Below are positions 34,412 to 44,258 of a DNA stretch of 64,000 bases, in pieces. This DNA is from Pseudolabrys sp. (GTDB lineage Bacteria; Pseudomonadota; Alphaproteobacteria; Rhizobiales; Xanthobacteraceae). Position 1 is the stretch's first letter. Each line of letters starts with the position of its first letter. Below the pieces are notes generated by a model. It was not told the DNA's origin. It ran no database searches and worked only from the letters and a program-made list of their open reading frames with translations. The position numbers and the translations under genes were made by a program. The stretch covers positions 1-64,000 of the forward strand of contig JARYIJ010000001.1 in the NCBI GenBank assembly GCA_029980465.1, in the 5' to 3' direction.

Positions 34412-36826
34412 CTACGCTTTGACCAGCGGCACTTTGGGCACCGAGCCCTTGCCCCCGTCGCCGCCATCGTCCTTCGGACGGGGCCGTGGCGGCCGCCGCT
34501 TCGCCCTGGCCTTGGCGCCCGGCACCTTGTCCGGCTTCGGCTTGATCGGGCCTTCGAGGAACTCGAAGCCGAGCTTGTCGCGGTTGTCTTCCTTGACCAC
34601 GACGACGCGGACATGGCCGCCATCCTTTAGATGGCCGAACAGCACCTCGTCGGCCAGCGGCTTCTTGATGTGCTCCTGGATCACCCGGGCCATCGGCCGC
34701 GCGCCCATCAGCTCGTCATAGCCATTGGCGATCAGCCAGCGCGTCGCCTCGTCGGACAGCTCGATCGTCACGTTGCGGTCGCCGAGCTGGGCTTCAAGCT
34801 GCAGCACGAACTTCTCGACCACCTGCTTGATGATCTCCTGCGACAGGTGGCTGAAGGTGATGATCGCGTCGAGCCGGTTGCGGAATTCAGGCGCGAACAG
34901 CTTGTTGATCGCCTCGAGATCGTCGCCGCTGCGCTTCGACTGCGTGAAGCCGTAGGCCTGCTTGGCCAGATCGGAGGCGCCCGCATTGGTCGTCATAATG
35001 AGAATGACGTTGCGGAAGTCGACTTGCTTGCCGTTGTGGTCGGTCAGCTTGCCGTGGTCCATGACCTGCAGCAGCACGTTGAACAGATCCGGATGCGCCT
35101 TCTCGATCTCGTCGAGCAGCAGCACCGAATGGGGATGCTGGTCGACGGCGTCTGTCAGGAGGCCGCCCTGGTCGAAGCCGACATAGCCGGGAGGCGCGCC
35201 GATCAGGCGCGACACCGTGTGCCGCTCCATGTACTCCGACATGTCGAAGCGGGTGAGCTCGACGCCGAGCGAAGCAGCGAGCTGCTTGGCGACTTCGGTC
35301 TTACCGACGCCGGTCGGGCCGGAGAACAGGTAGCAGCCGATCGGCTTCTCCGGCTCGCGCAGCCCGGCGCGGGCGAGCTTGATCGAGGCGGACAGCGACT
35401 CGATCGCCTTGTCCTGGCCATACACGACCGTCTTGAGCGTCTGCTCGAGGTGCTGGAGCACCGCAGCGTCGTCCTTCGACACCGTCTTGGGCGGAATGCG
35501 CGCCATCGTCGAGATCGTCGTCTCGATCTCCTTGAGACCGATGGTCTTCTTGCGCCGGCTGTCGGGCAGCAGCATCTGCGCCGCGCCGGATTCGTCGATC
35601 ACATCGATCGCCTTGTCGGGCAGCTTGCGGTCGTGGATGTAGCGCGCCGACAGCTCGACCGCGGCCTTGATCGCGTCGTTGGTGTATTTGAGCTTGTGAT
35701 ATTCCTCGAAATACGGCTTGAGACCCTTGAGGATCTCGATCGCGTCCGGCACCGACGGCTCGTTGACGTCGATCTTCTGGAAACGGCGGACCAGCGCGCG
35801 GTCTTTCTCGAAATACTGGCGGTATTCCTTGTAGGTGGTCGAGCCGATGCACCGCAGGGTGCCCTGCGCCAGCGCCGGCTTGAGCAGATTCGACGCATCC
35901 ATCGCGCCGCCCGAGGTCGCGCCGGCGCCGATGACGGTGTGAATCTCGTCGATGAACATGATCGCGCCCGGATAGGCCTCGATCTCCTTGATGACCTGCT
36001 TCAGGCGCTCCTCGAAATCGCCGCGGTAGCGCGTGCCGGCCAGCAACGTGCCCATGTCGAGCGCGAACACGGTCGAGTCCCTGAGGACATCCGGCACCTC
36101 GCCGTGAACGATGCGGCGAGCAAGACCTTCGGCAATCGCAGTCTTGCCAACGCCGGCCTCGCCGACGAACAGCGGATTGTTCTTCTGGCGGCGGCAGAGC
36201 ACCTGGATCGTCCGGCTGATCTCGGCGTCGCGTCCGATCAGCGGATCGATCTTGCCCTCTTTGGCCTTCTTGTTGAGATTGACGCAGTACGCCTCGAGCG
36301 CATCGCCCTTCTTCTTCGGCTCGTCGCCCGATTTGGTATCGGTTTCCTCGTCGGAGCCGCGCGCCGGACGCGACTCCGAAAGCCCGGCGCGCTTGGCGAT
36401 ACCATGGCTGATGTAATTGACGGCATCATAGCGCGTCATGTCCTGCTCCTGCAGGAAGTACGCGGCATGACTCTCGCGCTCGGCAAAGATCGCAACCAGC
36501 ACGTTGGCGCCGGTGACCTCCTCGCGGCCCGACGACTGCACGTGGATCACCGCGCGCTGAATGACGCGCTGGAAACCCGCCGTCGGCTTGGAATCCTCGG
36601 CGCCGTCGGTGATCAGGTTCTCGAGCTCGGATTCGAGATAGGAGACCAGCGTCCGCCGCAACTTGTCGAGATCGACGTTGCAGGCCCGCATCACCGCTGA
36701 CGCGTCCTGGTCGTCGAGCAGCGCCAGCAGCAGATGTTCGAGGGTCGCGTATTCGTGGTGACGCTCGTTGGCGAGGGCGAGCGCCCGATGGAGCGATTGC
36801 TCGAGGCTGCGTGAGAAGGTCGGCAT
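34412..36826 (-). CDS. clpA: ATP-dependent Clp protease ATP-binding subunit ClpA
   Basis: 804 residues. Hexameric AAA+ unfoldase that feeds substrates to ClpP. Clp-N repeats at 1-140 ([31 protein letters not shown]), first Walker A GEAGVGKT with [12 protein letters not shown], second Walker A GPTGVGKT with [19 protein letters not shown], and the D2-small domain [11 protein letters not shown]...[27 protein letters not shown]. The C-terminal tail is long and basic/Pro-rich ([18 protein letters not shown]). Preceded by clpS on the same strand, 49 bp apart. Confidence 0.98.
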   Translation of the reverse strand: MPTFSRSLEQSLHRALALANERHHEYATLEHLLLALLDDQDASAVMRACNVDLDKLRRTLVSYLESELENLITDGAEDSKPTAGFQRVIQRAVIHVQSSGREEVTGANVLVAIFAERESHAAYFLQEQDMTRYDAVNYISHGIAKRAGLSESRPARGSDEETDTKSGDEPKKKGDALEAYCVNLNKKAKEGKIDPLIGRDAEISRTIQVLCRRQKNNPLFVGEAGVGKTAIAEGLARRIVHGEVPDVLRDSTVFALDMGTLLAGTRYRGDFEERLKQVIKEIEAYPGAIMFIDEIHTVIGAGATSGGAMDASNLLKPALAQGTLRCIGSTTYKEYRQYFEKDRALVRRFQKIDVNEPSVPDAIEILKGLKPYFEEYHKLKYTNDAIKAAVELSARYIHDRKLPDKAIDVIDESGAAQMLLPDSRRKKTIGLKEIETTISTMARIPPKTVSKDDAAVLQHLEQTLKTVVYGQDKAIESLSASIKLARAGLREPEKPIGCYLFSGPTGVGKTEVAKQLAASLGVELTRFDMSEYMERHTVSRLIGAPPGYVGFDQGGLLTDAVDQHPHSVLLLDEIEKAHPDLFNVLLQVMDHGKLTDHNGKQVDFRNVILIMTTNAGASDLAKQAYGFTQSKRSGDDLEAINKLFAPEFRNRLDAIITFSHLSQEIIKQVVEKFVLQLEAQLGDRNVTIELSDEATRWLIANGYDELMGARPMARVIQEHIKKPLADEVLFGHLKDGGHVRVVVVKEDNRDKLGFEFLEGPIKPKPDKVPGAKARAKRRPPRPRPKDDGGDGGKGSVPKVPLVKA

Positions 36827-36875
36827 CAGATTCCCGTTTTCATTTTCATTTGTATTGGACGCCCCCCAACGCTCA

Positions 36876-37262
36876 TTACTTTTTCTCCATGACGCACTGC
36901 AAAGGATGCTGATGTTTGCGGGCGAAGTCCATAACCTGCGTCACTTTGGTCTCAGCAACTTCGTAGGTGAACACGCCGCACTCCCCGATGCCGTGGTGGT
37001 GGACATGCAACATAATTCGCGTCGCGGCCTCGTGATCCTTGCTGAAAAACCGTTCCAGCACGTGAACGACGAACTCCATCGGCGTGTAGTCATCATTGAG
37101 AATGAGCACGCGGTAGAGGTTCGGCCGCTTGGTCTGCGGCTTTGTCTTGGTGATGACCGCAGTTCCCGGCCCGGCTGGCTCGCCACGGCGCTTGCGGTCA
37201 TCGTCGGCGAGCCGCGCCGGCATCATGCGGGAGGCGACGAGCCTGGTCACTTCGCTAGACAT
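36876..37262 (-). CDS. clpS: ATP-dependent Clp protease adaptor ClpS
   Basis: N-end-rule adaptor delivering substrates to ClpA. The core is [80 protein letters not shown]. The NDD, the Met of YTPMEF and the HHHG(I) segments form the N-degron pocket. The start is uncertain: ATG 37262 gives 128 residues, and 37226/37223 are alternatives with shorter tails; none has a good ribosome site. The disordered N-terminal segment is the part that enters the ClpA pore. Confidence 0.95.
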   Translation of the reverse strand: MSSEVTRLVASRMMPARLADDDRKRRGEPAGPGTAVITKTKPQTKRPNLYRVLILNDDYTPMEFVVHVLERFFSKDHEAATRIMLHVHHHGIGECGVFTYEVAETKVTQVMDFARKHQHPLQCVMEKK

Positions 37263-37745
37263 CACTTTAGTCGATCGTCTGGACCTGCGCTCCAGCACCC
37301 CGCCCGTCCGGCGGAGCGCAAAACCATCATAGAGAGCGGCTTTCGCCGCTGCTAGCGTGGGATTTGACCCGATTCGGCCCGATTCTCGGAAATCGTCCCG
37401 ATCGCTCAGATAAACACTGGCAGCGGGACCGCAAGGCAACGCCGCCCGAAGCCCGGCTTTTCCTGCAAACGTGATGCGACTTGCCCGGGTTCCATCGCCG
37501 TGCTCCCGCGAAACGGCCGCAGCCCCACCGGTGATCGCCGAGGCGGCCTCAAAAATTCGCTGGCATTCGCATTATTCACCGCACGGCCTGTTAACCACCG
37601 AAGCTCTTGGCCGGGCTTGGCTTTGGGCGTGCCGGGTGCGCGTACCTTTACCGCCCAGGGGCTGTTTTCTTCGTGGGTCTACACCGGCCATTTATATGCC
37701 GCGCGTATCACGGCAGGCGAGTTCAACCGCTCCGGTGGATGCGTC
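37263..37745. other. Intergenic region between clpS and the TadG-like gene
   Basis: About 480 bases shared by two divergent promoters. No convincing gene or repeat copy. The longer plus-strand frame from 37500 is only the upstream extension of the TadG-like gene and shows no signal of translation. Confidence 0.5.
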
Positions 37746-39128
37746 ATGCTCGGCCTGATCAAATCTGCGTTTTCGCAGTTTTCCCGTTTTGCGTGCGATC
37801 GCGGCGGCAACGTCGCGATGACATTCGCGCTCGCTACGATCCCGGTGATCGGCGGCGTCGGCGCCGCGATCGACTTCAGCCACGCCAACTCCGTCAAAAC
37901 CGCGATGCAAACGGCCCTCGATTCGACCGCCCTCATGATTTCACGTGACGCGGCGACCGTTTCGAGCAGCCAACTCAAGGCGAACGCAACGACCTATTTC
38001 GATGCGCTGTTCACCAGGTCGGAAGTAACCAACGTGCAGGTCAACGCAGCCTACACGACCACCGGCGGCAGCCAGGTCGCGCTCACCGTTTCGGGCAACG
38101 TCCCGACCTCGTTCGTCGGCATTCTCGGGATCGACACAATTCCAGTCACCGCCTCGTCAACCGCGAAGTGGGGATCCAATCGCCTGCGTGTCGCGCTCGT
38201 GCTCGACAATACCGGCTCGATGTCTCAATCCGGCAAGATGACGGCGCTCAAAAGCGCTACCAAGAACCTTCTGAAACAATTACAGAACGCAGTATCGGTC
38301 GATGGCGACGTCTACGTCTCGATCGTGCCGTTCGTGAAAGACGTCAACGTCGGCACGTCCAACAAAAACGCGACCTGGATCGACTGGACGGACTGGAACG
38401 CCAATAACGGCACCTGCAAGAATTATTCAGGTTGGAATAGGCCGACCACGCAAGGTAGCTGTGCGGCGGCGCACGGTAAATGGACGGCGGCAAATCACAA
38501 CACCTGGAACGGCTGTGTGATGGATCGTGGCAATTCAACGGGGCCGTCGTCAGGCAACTACGACACCAATGTCTCGCCACCGGTCGCGGGTACCGCGGCA
38601 ACGCTGTATCCCGCCGAGCAGTACGGCAGCTGCCCGTCCGCCTCGGTCATGGGGTTGAGTTATAACTGGTCCGGCATGGCGACGGAGATTGACAATATGT
38701 CGCCCAACGGCAGCACGAACCAGAACATCGGCCTTCAGCTCGGCTGGATGTCTCTGGTCGGCGGCGGGCCGTTCCCGACCCCACCCGCTGAAGACCCGAA
38801 CTACCAATATTCGCATATCATCATTTTGCTGACCGACGGCTTGAACACGCAAGATCGCTGGTATGGCGATGGAGGAAGTCTCGGCACGTCCGATGACGCC
38901 AAAATCGACGCGCGCCAGGAGATGACGTGCGCTAACTTCAAGAACGCCAGCCAGAACAACATCATCTACACCATTCAGGTCAACACCGACGGCGAGCCGA
39001 CGTCGACGTTGCTGCAAAACTGCGCCTCGACATCCGACAAGTTCTTTTTGCTGACTTCGTCGAATCAGATCGCGGATGTCTTCACACAGATCGGCACGAA
39101 CCTGACCAAGCTGCGTGTCGCGAAATAA
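37746..39128 (+). CDS. TadE/TadG-like protein with vWA domain
   Basis: 460 residues. The N-terminus (CDRGGNVAMTFALATIPVIGGVGAAIDFSHAN) is the TadE/TadG-type pseudopilin-like helix with the G.VA..FA...P motif. A von Willebrand A domain follows with MIDAS-like DNTGSMS at 154-160 and HIIILLTDGLNTQDRW near 385. In the middle is a Thr/Asn/Trp-rich segment with several cysteines. TadG proteins belong to Flp/Tad pili, but no tad genes are nearby, so it may be an orphan surface protein. It is followed by a strong terminator. Confidence 0.87.
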   Translation: MLGLIKSAFSQFSRFACDRGGNVAMTFALATIPVIGGVGAAIDFSHANSVKTAMQTALDSTALMISRDAATVSSSQLKANATTYFDALFTRSEVTNVQVNAAYTTTGGSQVALTVSGNVPTSFVGILGIDTIPVTASSTAKWGSNRLRVALVLDNTGSMSQSGKMTALKSATKNLLKQLQNAVSVDGDVYVSIVPFVKDVNVGTSNKNATWIDWTDWNANNGTCKNYSGWNRPTTQGSCAAAHGKWTAANHNTWNGCVMDRGNSTGPSSGNYDTNVSPPVAGTAATLYPAEQYGSCPSASVMGLSYNWSGMATEIDNMSPNGSTNQNIGLQLGWMSLVGGGPFPTPPAEDPNYQYSHIIILLTDGLNTQDRWYGDGGSLGTSDDAKIDARQEMTCANFKNASQNNIIYTIQVNTDGEPTSTLLQNCASTSDKFFLLTSSNQIADVFTQIGTNLTKLRVAK

Positions 39129-39169
39129 TCGCCGGCCGCCTGTCTCGCGCCACGCACGACGAAAATAAA

Positions 39170-39195
39170 AAAGCCCGGCTCAACCGCCGGGCTTT
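39170..39195 (+). terminator. Rho-independent terminator after the TadG-like gene
   Basis: AAAGCCCGGC-TCAACC-GCCGGGCTTT, preceded by A-rich and followed by ATTGCC. Strong 10-bp stem; the A run before it makes it usable on the minus strand for phasin transcripts as well. Confidence 0.85.
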
Positions 39196-39217
39196 ATTGC
39201 CTCTGGACGCAATTACA

Positions 39218-39287
39218 CAACAGCACTTACGCGACTACGCAACAGCACTTACACGACTACGCAACAGCACTCACGCGACGCCTACGC
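39218..39287. repeat. Short tandem repeat, about three copies of 22-25 bp
   Basis: Unit CAACAGCACTTACRCGACTACG, copies at 39218, 39240 and 39262, the third slightly longer (GCGACGCCTACG). It lies in the 3' region of the phasin transcript on the minus strand, between its stop and the shared terminator. Confidence 0.8.
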
Positions 39288-39349
39288 AACACACCAACGC
39301 GCGCCGTGTTCCTGGCTTTGATTCCTTGGCCTTGGTTACTTGGCCGAGG

Positions 39350-39679
39350 TTACTTGGCCTTGGCGAACACAGCCTCGAACGGCTTGTAGCTCTCTTTCGC
39401 CAGATCGGCGTAGAGGTCGCCGAGCTTGGTGGCTTCGGCAACGAACGACTCGTACGCGGTCTTGGCGTACTCGGTCTGAACCTCGATCGCCTTGTCGAAC
39501 GACTTGACGCCGAACAGCTTCTCGAGCGCCGCCGTGCCATCCTCGAATGTCTTCTTCGAGTAGTCAGCGATCTCGACGGCGATTGCCTGGCCGCTCTTGG
39601 ACAGTGCGCTGAACGACTTCAGGGCAGCGTCCATGTTTTCTTTACCGACAGTCTGAAAGTCCTCGAAATTCTTCACCAT
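39350..39679 (-). CDS. Phasin family protein
   Basis: 109 residues from ATG 39679, which has GGGAAAGGG 5-6 nt upstream (an ATG at 39685 is possible). The sequence MVKNFEDFQTVGKENMDAALKSFSALSKSGQAIAVEIADYSKKTFEDGTAALEKLFGVKSFDKAIEVQTEYAKTAYESFVAEATKLGDLYADLAKESYKP is typical: amphipathic helices with a phasin_2 motif. Phasins coat PHB granules and control their number and size. Two TGC-N3-GCA motifs upstream suggest control by a PhaR-type repressor. Confidence 0.93.
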   Translation of the reverse strand: MVKNFEDFQTVGKENMDAALKSFSALSKSGQAIAVEIADYSKKTFEDGTAALEKLFGVKSFDKAIEVQTEYAKTAYESFVAEATKLGDLYADLAKESYKPFEAVFAKAK

Positions 39680-39760
39680 GGTCATCCCTTTCCCGGTTAC
39701 GCAGGGGGCTCGCTGGCTTCTAAAATAAATCATGTCCGCCAACGCTGAAACTCAAAATAG

Positions 39761-39799
39761 TGCACTGCACAATAAAGTCAACAAAAATGTTGCGATGCA
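39761..39799 (-). promoter_or_regulatory. Possible PhaR operator pair upstream of phasin
   Basis: TGCACTGCA at 39761-39769 and TGCGATGCA at 39791-39799, both TGC-N3-GCA, exactly 30 bp (about three helical turns) apart and 80-120 bp upstream of the phasin start in an AT-rich stretch. Alphaproteobacterial PhaR is known to bind TGC/GCA-rich inverted repeats before phasin genes. The assignment is inference. Confidence 0.4.
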
Positions 39800-39944
39800 A
39801 AATACCTAATACCCTTGAATCCGCCTCAGTCTGTTAAGGCCTTATAAACCGCACTTTTCTACGGTTCTGTCTTTGCAGGCGGGGCGGCTGACAAGGTCTT
39901 GGCGGGACGCCAAAAACCGACCGGAACAGGGCTGAGGGGACGGG

Positions 39945-41450
39945 ATGTCGCGTCGGACGATGTGGGGCGTACAAGCGTTGGCTTTTGGGCTTGGGGTGGC
40001 CGTTCTGGCTGCCGGTTGGACAACCACGGCGGCCGAGGCGCGCAGCCGCCACCATCACCGCAGCCACCATCAAGCCGCCGCCCACAGCTACGACCCGCCC
40101 TACGCGTCGATCGTGGTCGACGCCAATACCGGCAAAACCCTGCAGGCCACCGACGCCGATTCGCTCCGCCACCCGGCGTCCCTCACCAAAGTCATGACGC
40201 TCTATCTGCTGTTCGAGCGGCTGCAGGCCGGCACGATGCAGTTGTCGACGCGCATGCCGGTCTCGGCTCACGCCGCTGCCCAAGCGCCGACCAAGCTCGG
40301 CCTCAAGCCGGGTGACAGCATTACCGTCGAGAACGCGATCCGGGCCATCGTCACCCGGTCCGCCAACGACGTCGCCGTGATCGTCGCCGAGGCCATCGGC
40401 GGCAGCGAGCCGGCCTTCGCGCACATGATGACGCAGAAGGCGCGCGCACTCGGCATGATGCGCACGACTTACGTCAACGCCTCGGGACTGCCGGACGACC
40501 AGCAGCAGACCACGGCACGCGACCAGGTCATTCTCGGCCGCGCCATCCAGGAACGGTTTCCGAAATACTACGCGTATTTTTCGACGCGGAAGTTCGTGTT
40601 CCGCGGCCGCACCATCACAGGCCATAACAGGCTGCTGGCGATGGACGGCGTCGACGGCATCAAGACCGGCTACACCAACTCCTCCGGTTTCAACCTGATC
40701 ACGTCGCTGCATCGCGGCGGGCGGCATATCGTCGCCGCCGTGTTCGGTGGCCGCACCGCGGCATGGCGCGACGCCCGCATGCGGGATCTGATCGGCAAAT
40801 ACATTCAGGTCGCGTCGGTTGAGCACACCGCCCCGCCGATCGCCCTCGCCGCGATCAAGACCGCGCCGAAGCCGCTGCCACCGGAGAAACCTGTCGTCGA
40901 GACGGCATCCGTGACGCCGTTCCCGGCCGAGTTGTCCGCGCCACCGGCCGGTTCGACCGCGCCGCTCAAGCCGAATGTCGTGAGGACCTTCGCCGTCCAC
41001 GCCAACGCCTACAATGCCCCGGAAACCGACGGCCACTTCACGCCGTCAACGGCCAAGCCGGTTCCGGTGACCACTGTCGCCACTGTCAAAGCCGAGGCGC
41101 CGCCGCTACCGCCGGCGCCGGCGCCGGAGAAACCGACCGTTGTTGCTACGTCTTCACCTGAAACGGAGGCCACTCGCGACAGCATTCCGGTGTCCGCGAT
41201 CAAGCGCGGTGGCTGGCTGATCCAGGTCGGCGCGTTCGACGACGAGCAAGGCGCCAAGCAGCGGCTCGAACTGTGCCGCAGCAAGGCGCGGGCCGTTCTC
41301 GGCGAAGCCGATCCGTTCACCGAGCCGGTCGCCAAGGGCGACAAGACCCTTTACCGCGCCCGCTTCGCCGGGCTCGACAAGCACAGCGCGGAAGCCGCGT
41401 GCAAATCGCTCAAGCGGGGTGAAATCCCCTGCCTGGCGATCAAAAACTAG
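39945..41450 (+). CDS. D-alanyl-D-alanine carboxypeptidase with SPOR domain
   Basis: 501 residues. A signal-peptide-like N-terminus (to about residue 32) leads into a His-rich linker and a class A low-molecular-weight PBP domain: SxxK at Ser79 (ASLTKVMT), SxN at Ser139-Asn141 (TRSANDVAV), and KTG near 240 (GIKTGYTNSSGF). A long Pro/Ala/Lys linker (about 305-420) is followed by a C-terminal SPOR domain (RGGWLIQVGAFDDEQGAKQRLELCRSKARAVLGEADPF) that binds denuded glycan at the septum. It trims pentapeptides; the SPOR domain suggests a divisional role. GAGGGGACGGG ribosome region. Confidence 0.95.
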   Translation: MSRRTMWGVQALAFGLGVAVLAAGWTTTAAEARSRHHHRSHHQAAAHSYDPPYASIVVDANTGKTLQATDADSLRHPASLTKVMTLYLLFERLQAGTMQLSTRMPVSAHAAAQAPTKLGLKPGDSITVENAIRAIVTRSANDVAVIVAEAIGGSEPAFAHMMTQKARALGMMRTTYVNASGLPDDQQQTTARDQVILGRAIQERFPKYYAYFSTRKFVFRGRTITGHNRLLAMDGVDGIKTGYTNSSGFNLITSLHRGGRHIVAAVFGGRTAAWRDARMRDLIGKYIQVASVEHTAPPIALAAIKTAPKPLPPEKPVVETASVTPFPAELSAPPAGSTAPLKPNVVRTFAVHANAYNAPETDGHFTPSTAKPVPVTTVATVKAEAPPLPPAPAPEKPTVVATSSPETEATRDSIPVSAIKRGGWLIQVGAFDDEQGAKQRLELCRSKARAVLGEADPFTEPVAKGDKTLYRARFAGLDKHSAEAACKSLKRGEIPCLAIKN

Positions 41451-41516
41451 AGCGTGACCGCACGCCGCAGACGGGGATGCGCCGAACCAGGAGCCGCTGA
41501 AGAGTTTAGGAGTACT

Positions 41517-42218
41517 TCAGCGATGTCGGCGAGTGAGAACGTCCTTGGCCTCATTGATGCGGGCCGCAAGATAGGCCGACCCACCGAGGTCGGGGTGCAT
41601 CTTCTTCATCAAGGTCCGGTGCGCGCGGGCGATGTCGGCTTCGCCGGCGCCAGGCTGCAGGCCAAGGATCTTGTAGGCCTCCTCCTGCGTCATCTTTCCG
41701 GTCGACGCGGCGCTCGGCCCCGCTGTCGCATCAGCCTGCGCGTGCTCACGCCAGCCGGCGTCGCGGCGGTCAAGATACGCCAACAATAGCGCGCGGCTTT
41801 CCTCGTCGAATTCGCGCAGCAGCGATGCCAGCGTCTCGATGCTGAGATCGTCCAGTGCCGCGCCACGCCTGCTCCCGGCGCGAATGCGGCCGCGCATCGC
41901 GCCGCTGTCGTGATCCAATTCCATCTCAAGGAACCGGGTCTCGACGCGCGACACCTGACCGCGGCTGCGCCGCGTGCGCGCCGAAAAGCCGGCCGGCGTG
42001 AACGGCATCCAGCCAAGCAATCCGAGTCCGAGCGCGCCAAGCGGGATCGCAATCGCCTCCTTTCCTTCAAAGAAAAGAAGCACCGCCAATCCAAGCGACA
42101 CCAGGCCGCTGCCGGCCTTGACCACGCGGGCCGCCATCTTGGGGTCCGCCTTGGAAATGACGTTGAGCACCCACAGCGCCAGCACCAGGGCGAGGAAGCC
42201 GAAAATGATAACGGGCAT
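41517..42218 (-). CDS. Membrane-anchored J-domain protein
   Basis: 233 residues. Two hydrophobic segments near the N-terminus (VIIFGFLALVLALWVLNVI; VSLGLAVLLFFEG...PLGALGLGLLGWMPF). A soluble middle holds METELDHDSGAMRG-like acidic sequence (observed LEMELDHDSGAMRGRIRAG). The C-terminal J-domain (about 175-233) reads TQEEAYKILGLQPGAGEADIARAHRTLMKKMHPDLGGSAYLAARINEAKDVL, with the HPD that stimulates DnaK. This is the alphaproteobacterial DjlA/Tim14-like type. It follows a vWA gene by 12 bp. Confidence 0.9.
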   Translation of the reverse strand: MPVIIFGFLALVLALWVLNVISKADPKMAARVVKAGSGLVSLGLAVLLFFEGKEAIAIPLGALGLGLLGWMPFTPAGFSARTRRSRGQVSRVETRFLEMELDHDSGAMRGRIRAGSRRGAALDDLSIETLASLLREFDEESRALLLAYLDRRDAGWREHAQADATAGPSAASTGKMTQEEAYKILGLQPGAGEADIARAHRTLMKKMHPDLGGSAYLAARINEAKDVLTRRHR

Positions 42219-42230
42219 ATCGGGGCCGAC

Positions 42231-42962
42231 TCAGGTGAGCTGCGCGAGCAGCTTCTGCGCGCCGCGCGCGTGGCGTGCCGAGAGATCGCGCAGCGCCTTC
42301 ATGCCGCCCGCGGCATAAGCGGCGGCGGCGCGCAGCAGTTCGCCGAGCTCGGCCGCCGCGCCGGTGTCGAAGCGGCAATAAGCGCCGCGCGACAGCCGCG
42401 CGATCTCCCGATAGGCATTCTCCGCCACCGGATCGTCGCCCTCCTGGAACATGAACACCGGCACGCCCAGAAGGCCGAGCTGGCCGGCGGCGGCGCACAG
42501 CGCGTCGATCGACTCCTCCATGGCGTCGCCGACGAACACCAGCGTCTGAACGCGTTGTTTCTCGTTCTCGCGCCGCGCGTGGGCGAGCACCTTGCCGATC
42601 TGGGTGTGGCCGCCCCGGCAATCGATCCGCGCCATCAGCGCGGCCAGCCGGTCGCCGTCCGCGACCCATTGCGAGGCGCCGCATTCGCTGAGGCCACGGA
42701 AATAGACGAGCTGGATGTCGAGCCCGCCGATCGCGGCGGCCTCGCGGAACATGTCGGCCTGCAGCGCGCAGGCGCTGTCCCAGGTCGGCTGCCGGCTCAT
42801 GGTGGCGTCGAGCGCAAAAATCAGGCGGCCGCGCTTGCCCGCCGTGGCCGCAGGGCCGAGCGCCTTCACCCGATCGAGGAACGCTTCGATTTCCGGCCGT
42901 ACACCAGCCGGCGCGGGCTTGCGGGCGTTGGGCTTGGTCGGTGTGCTGCGATCGTCCGGCAT
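42231..42962 (-). CDS. vWA-domain protein
   Basis: 243 residues, no signal peptide or membrane helix. RGRLIFALDATMSRQPTWD contains a MIDAS-like D52-x-T54-x-S56. Further signs of the fold are LDIQLVYFRG, VQTLVFVGDAMEES and a C-terminal helical region. The alphaproteobacterial hypotheticals of this type lie next to the J-protein gene as here, 12 bp apart, which suggests a functional link. Its partner is unknown. Confidence 0.85.
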   Translation of the reverse strand: MPDDRSTPTKPNARKPAPAGVRPEIEAFLDRVKALGPAATAGKRGRLIFALDATMSRQPTWDSACALQADMFREAAAIGGLDIQLVYFRGLSECGASQWVADGDRLAALMARIDCRGGHTQIGKVLAHARRENEKQRVQTLVFVGDAMEESIDALCAAAGQLGLLGVPVFMFQEGDDPVAENAYREIARLSRGAYCRFDTGAAAELGELLRAAAAYAAGGMKALRDLSARHARGAQKLLAQLT

Positions 42963-43106
42963 GGCGCGAGTTTACACGATCTCGTGGACCGCCGGAGATG
43001 TGGCAACGCGGCGCGTAACCTGCAACCGGCAATGGCCGTTCACCCCGGACTTTGCTAGGTACAGCGCGCTTTCGCGGCGGGCGCCGCGGCAACCGGGGAC
43101 TGCACG

Positions 43107-43952
43107 ATGGCAAGGCGGCCGACGATCGCGCGCACCGTGCCGGCATTGCGCCGCGCGCTGGCGAAGGCCGACCGGGGCGACATCGCGCTGGTGCCGACGA
43201 TGGGCGCGCTGCACGACGGCCACATCGCACTGGTGCGCCGCGCCAGGCGGCTCGCCCGCCGTGTCGTCGTCTCCATCTTCGTCAATCCGACTCAGTTCGC
43301 GCCGTCCGAGGATCTTGGCACCTATCCGCGCACCTGGGCCGCCGACATCGCCAAGCTCACGGCCGAGAACGTATCGCTGGTCTGGGCGCCGACCGCCGAC
43401 GTCATGTATCCCGAAGACTTCGCCACGCGCGTCGATCCGGCCGGCGCCGCCAAGGCCGGGCTCGAGGACAAATTCCGCCCGCATTTTTTCGGCGGCGTCG
43501 CCACGGTGTGCACCAAGCTGTTCACGCAGGTCGAGCCCGGCTTCGCCCTGTTCGGCGAGAAGGATTACCAGCAGCTTCGCGTCATCACGCAGGCCGTGCG
43601 CGACCTCGACCTGCCGCTCAGGATCGTGCCGGTGCCGACCGTGCGCGAAAAGGACGGCCTCGCCCTGTCGTCGCGCAACGTCTATCTGAGCACCGACGAG
43701 CGCGCCGCCGCGCCGGTGCTCTATCGCACGCTCAAGAGCAGCGCGTCGCGGATCAAGGCGGGCGAAGTGATCGCCAAGGTGCTGGCCGATGGCGCAAACG
43801 ACATCGCGCGCGCCGGCTTCGTGCTCGATTATCTCGAGGCGCGTCATGCCAGAACGCTCGCGAGCGTGACCTCGCGCGACGACGGTCCGCTGCGGCTTCT
43901 CGTCGCCGCCAGGATCGGTACGACGCGGCTGATCGACAATGTCGCGGTATGA
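43107..43952 (+). CDS. panC: Pantoate--beta-alanine ligase
   Basis: 281 residues. ATP-dependent ligation of pantoate and beta-alanine to pantothenate (CoA precursor). Nucleotidyl-transferase HIGH-type motif [73 protein letters not shown] and RNVYLS are all present. Start ATG 43107 ([18 protein letters not shown]); the gap upstream is short and divergent from the vWA gene. Confidence 0.97.
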   Translation: MARRPTIARTVPALRRALAKADRGDIALVPTMGALHDGHIALVRRARRLARRVVVSIFVNPTQFAPSEDLGTYPRTWAADIAKLTAENVSLVWAPTADVMYPEDFATRVDPAGAAKAGLEDKFRPHFFGGVATVCTKLFTQVEPGFALFGEKDYQQLRVITQAVRDLDLPLRIVPVPTVREKDGLALSSRNVYLSTDERAAAPVLYRTLKSSASRIKAGEVIAKVLADGANDIARAGFVLDYLEARHARTLASVTSRDDGPLRLLVAARIGTTRLIDNVAV

Positions 43953-44046
43953 ACCAACAACGACATGTCGTCTTCGGCTGTCGTTCCCGCGCAGAGCAAG
44001 CTGCCCCTCATCCTGAGAGTCCCACCCGGAATGATTCCGGCTTTTC

Positions 44047-44258
44047 AAGCTCGTGTCCCGGGCGCAGCGCAGCGCGTTAGCGGTGCGCTGCAGACCCGGG
44101 ATCCCGCTTTCTTTGTGTATCAACCGGGGTCCCGGCTCTGCGGTGCACCACTTCGCCATAAGCGCGCAAAACGCGCTTATGGCTCGCACTGCACCGCGTC
44201 CGGGACACGTCATTGATTTTGACGGGCTCTTTTCCAGTCAAACTCTGAGGATTGAGGT
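44047..44258. repeat. Mosaic palindromic repeat with right flank
   Basis: Begins AAGCTCGTGTCCCGG and ends CCGGGACACG at 44209, with module A (GATCCCGCTTTC...AACCGGGGTCCCGG) and module B (CGCCATAAGCGCGCAAAACGCGCTTATGG) inside. The following 50 bp (GGGCTCTTTTCCAGTCAAACTCTGAGGA region) are shared with the copy that ends near 45036, so the repeat extends beyond the inverted ends. Confidence 0.8.

Noticed and set aside
34631..36700. Open frame of 689 codons antisense to clpA
   Set aside because: Mirror of a GC-rich gene; Arg/Leu/Asp-rich without domains, while clpA on the other strand is complete.
39218..39287. CRISPR-like array
   Set aside because: Only three directly abutting units without spacers; a plain tandem repeat.
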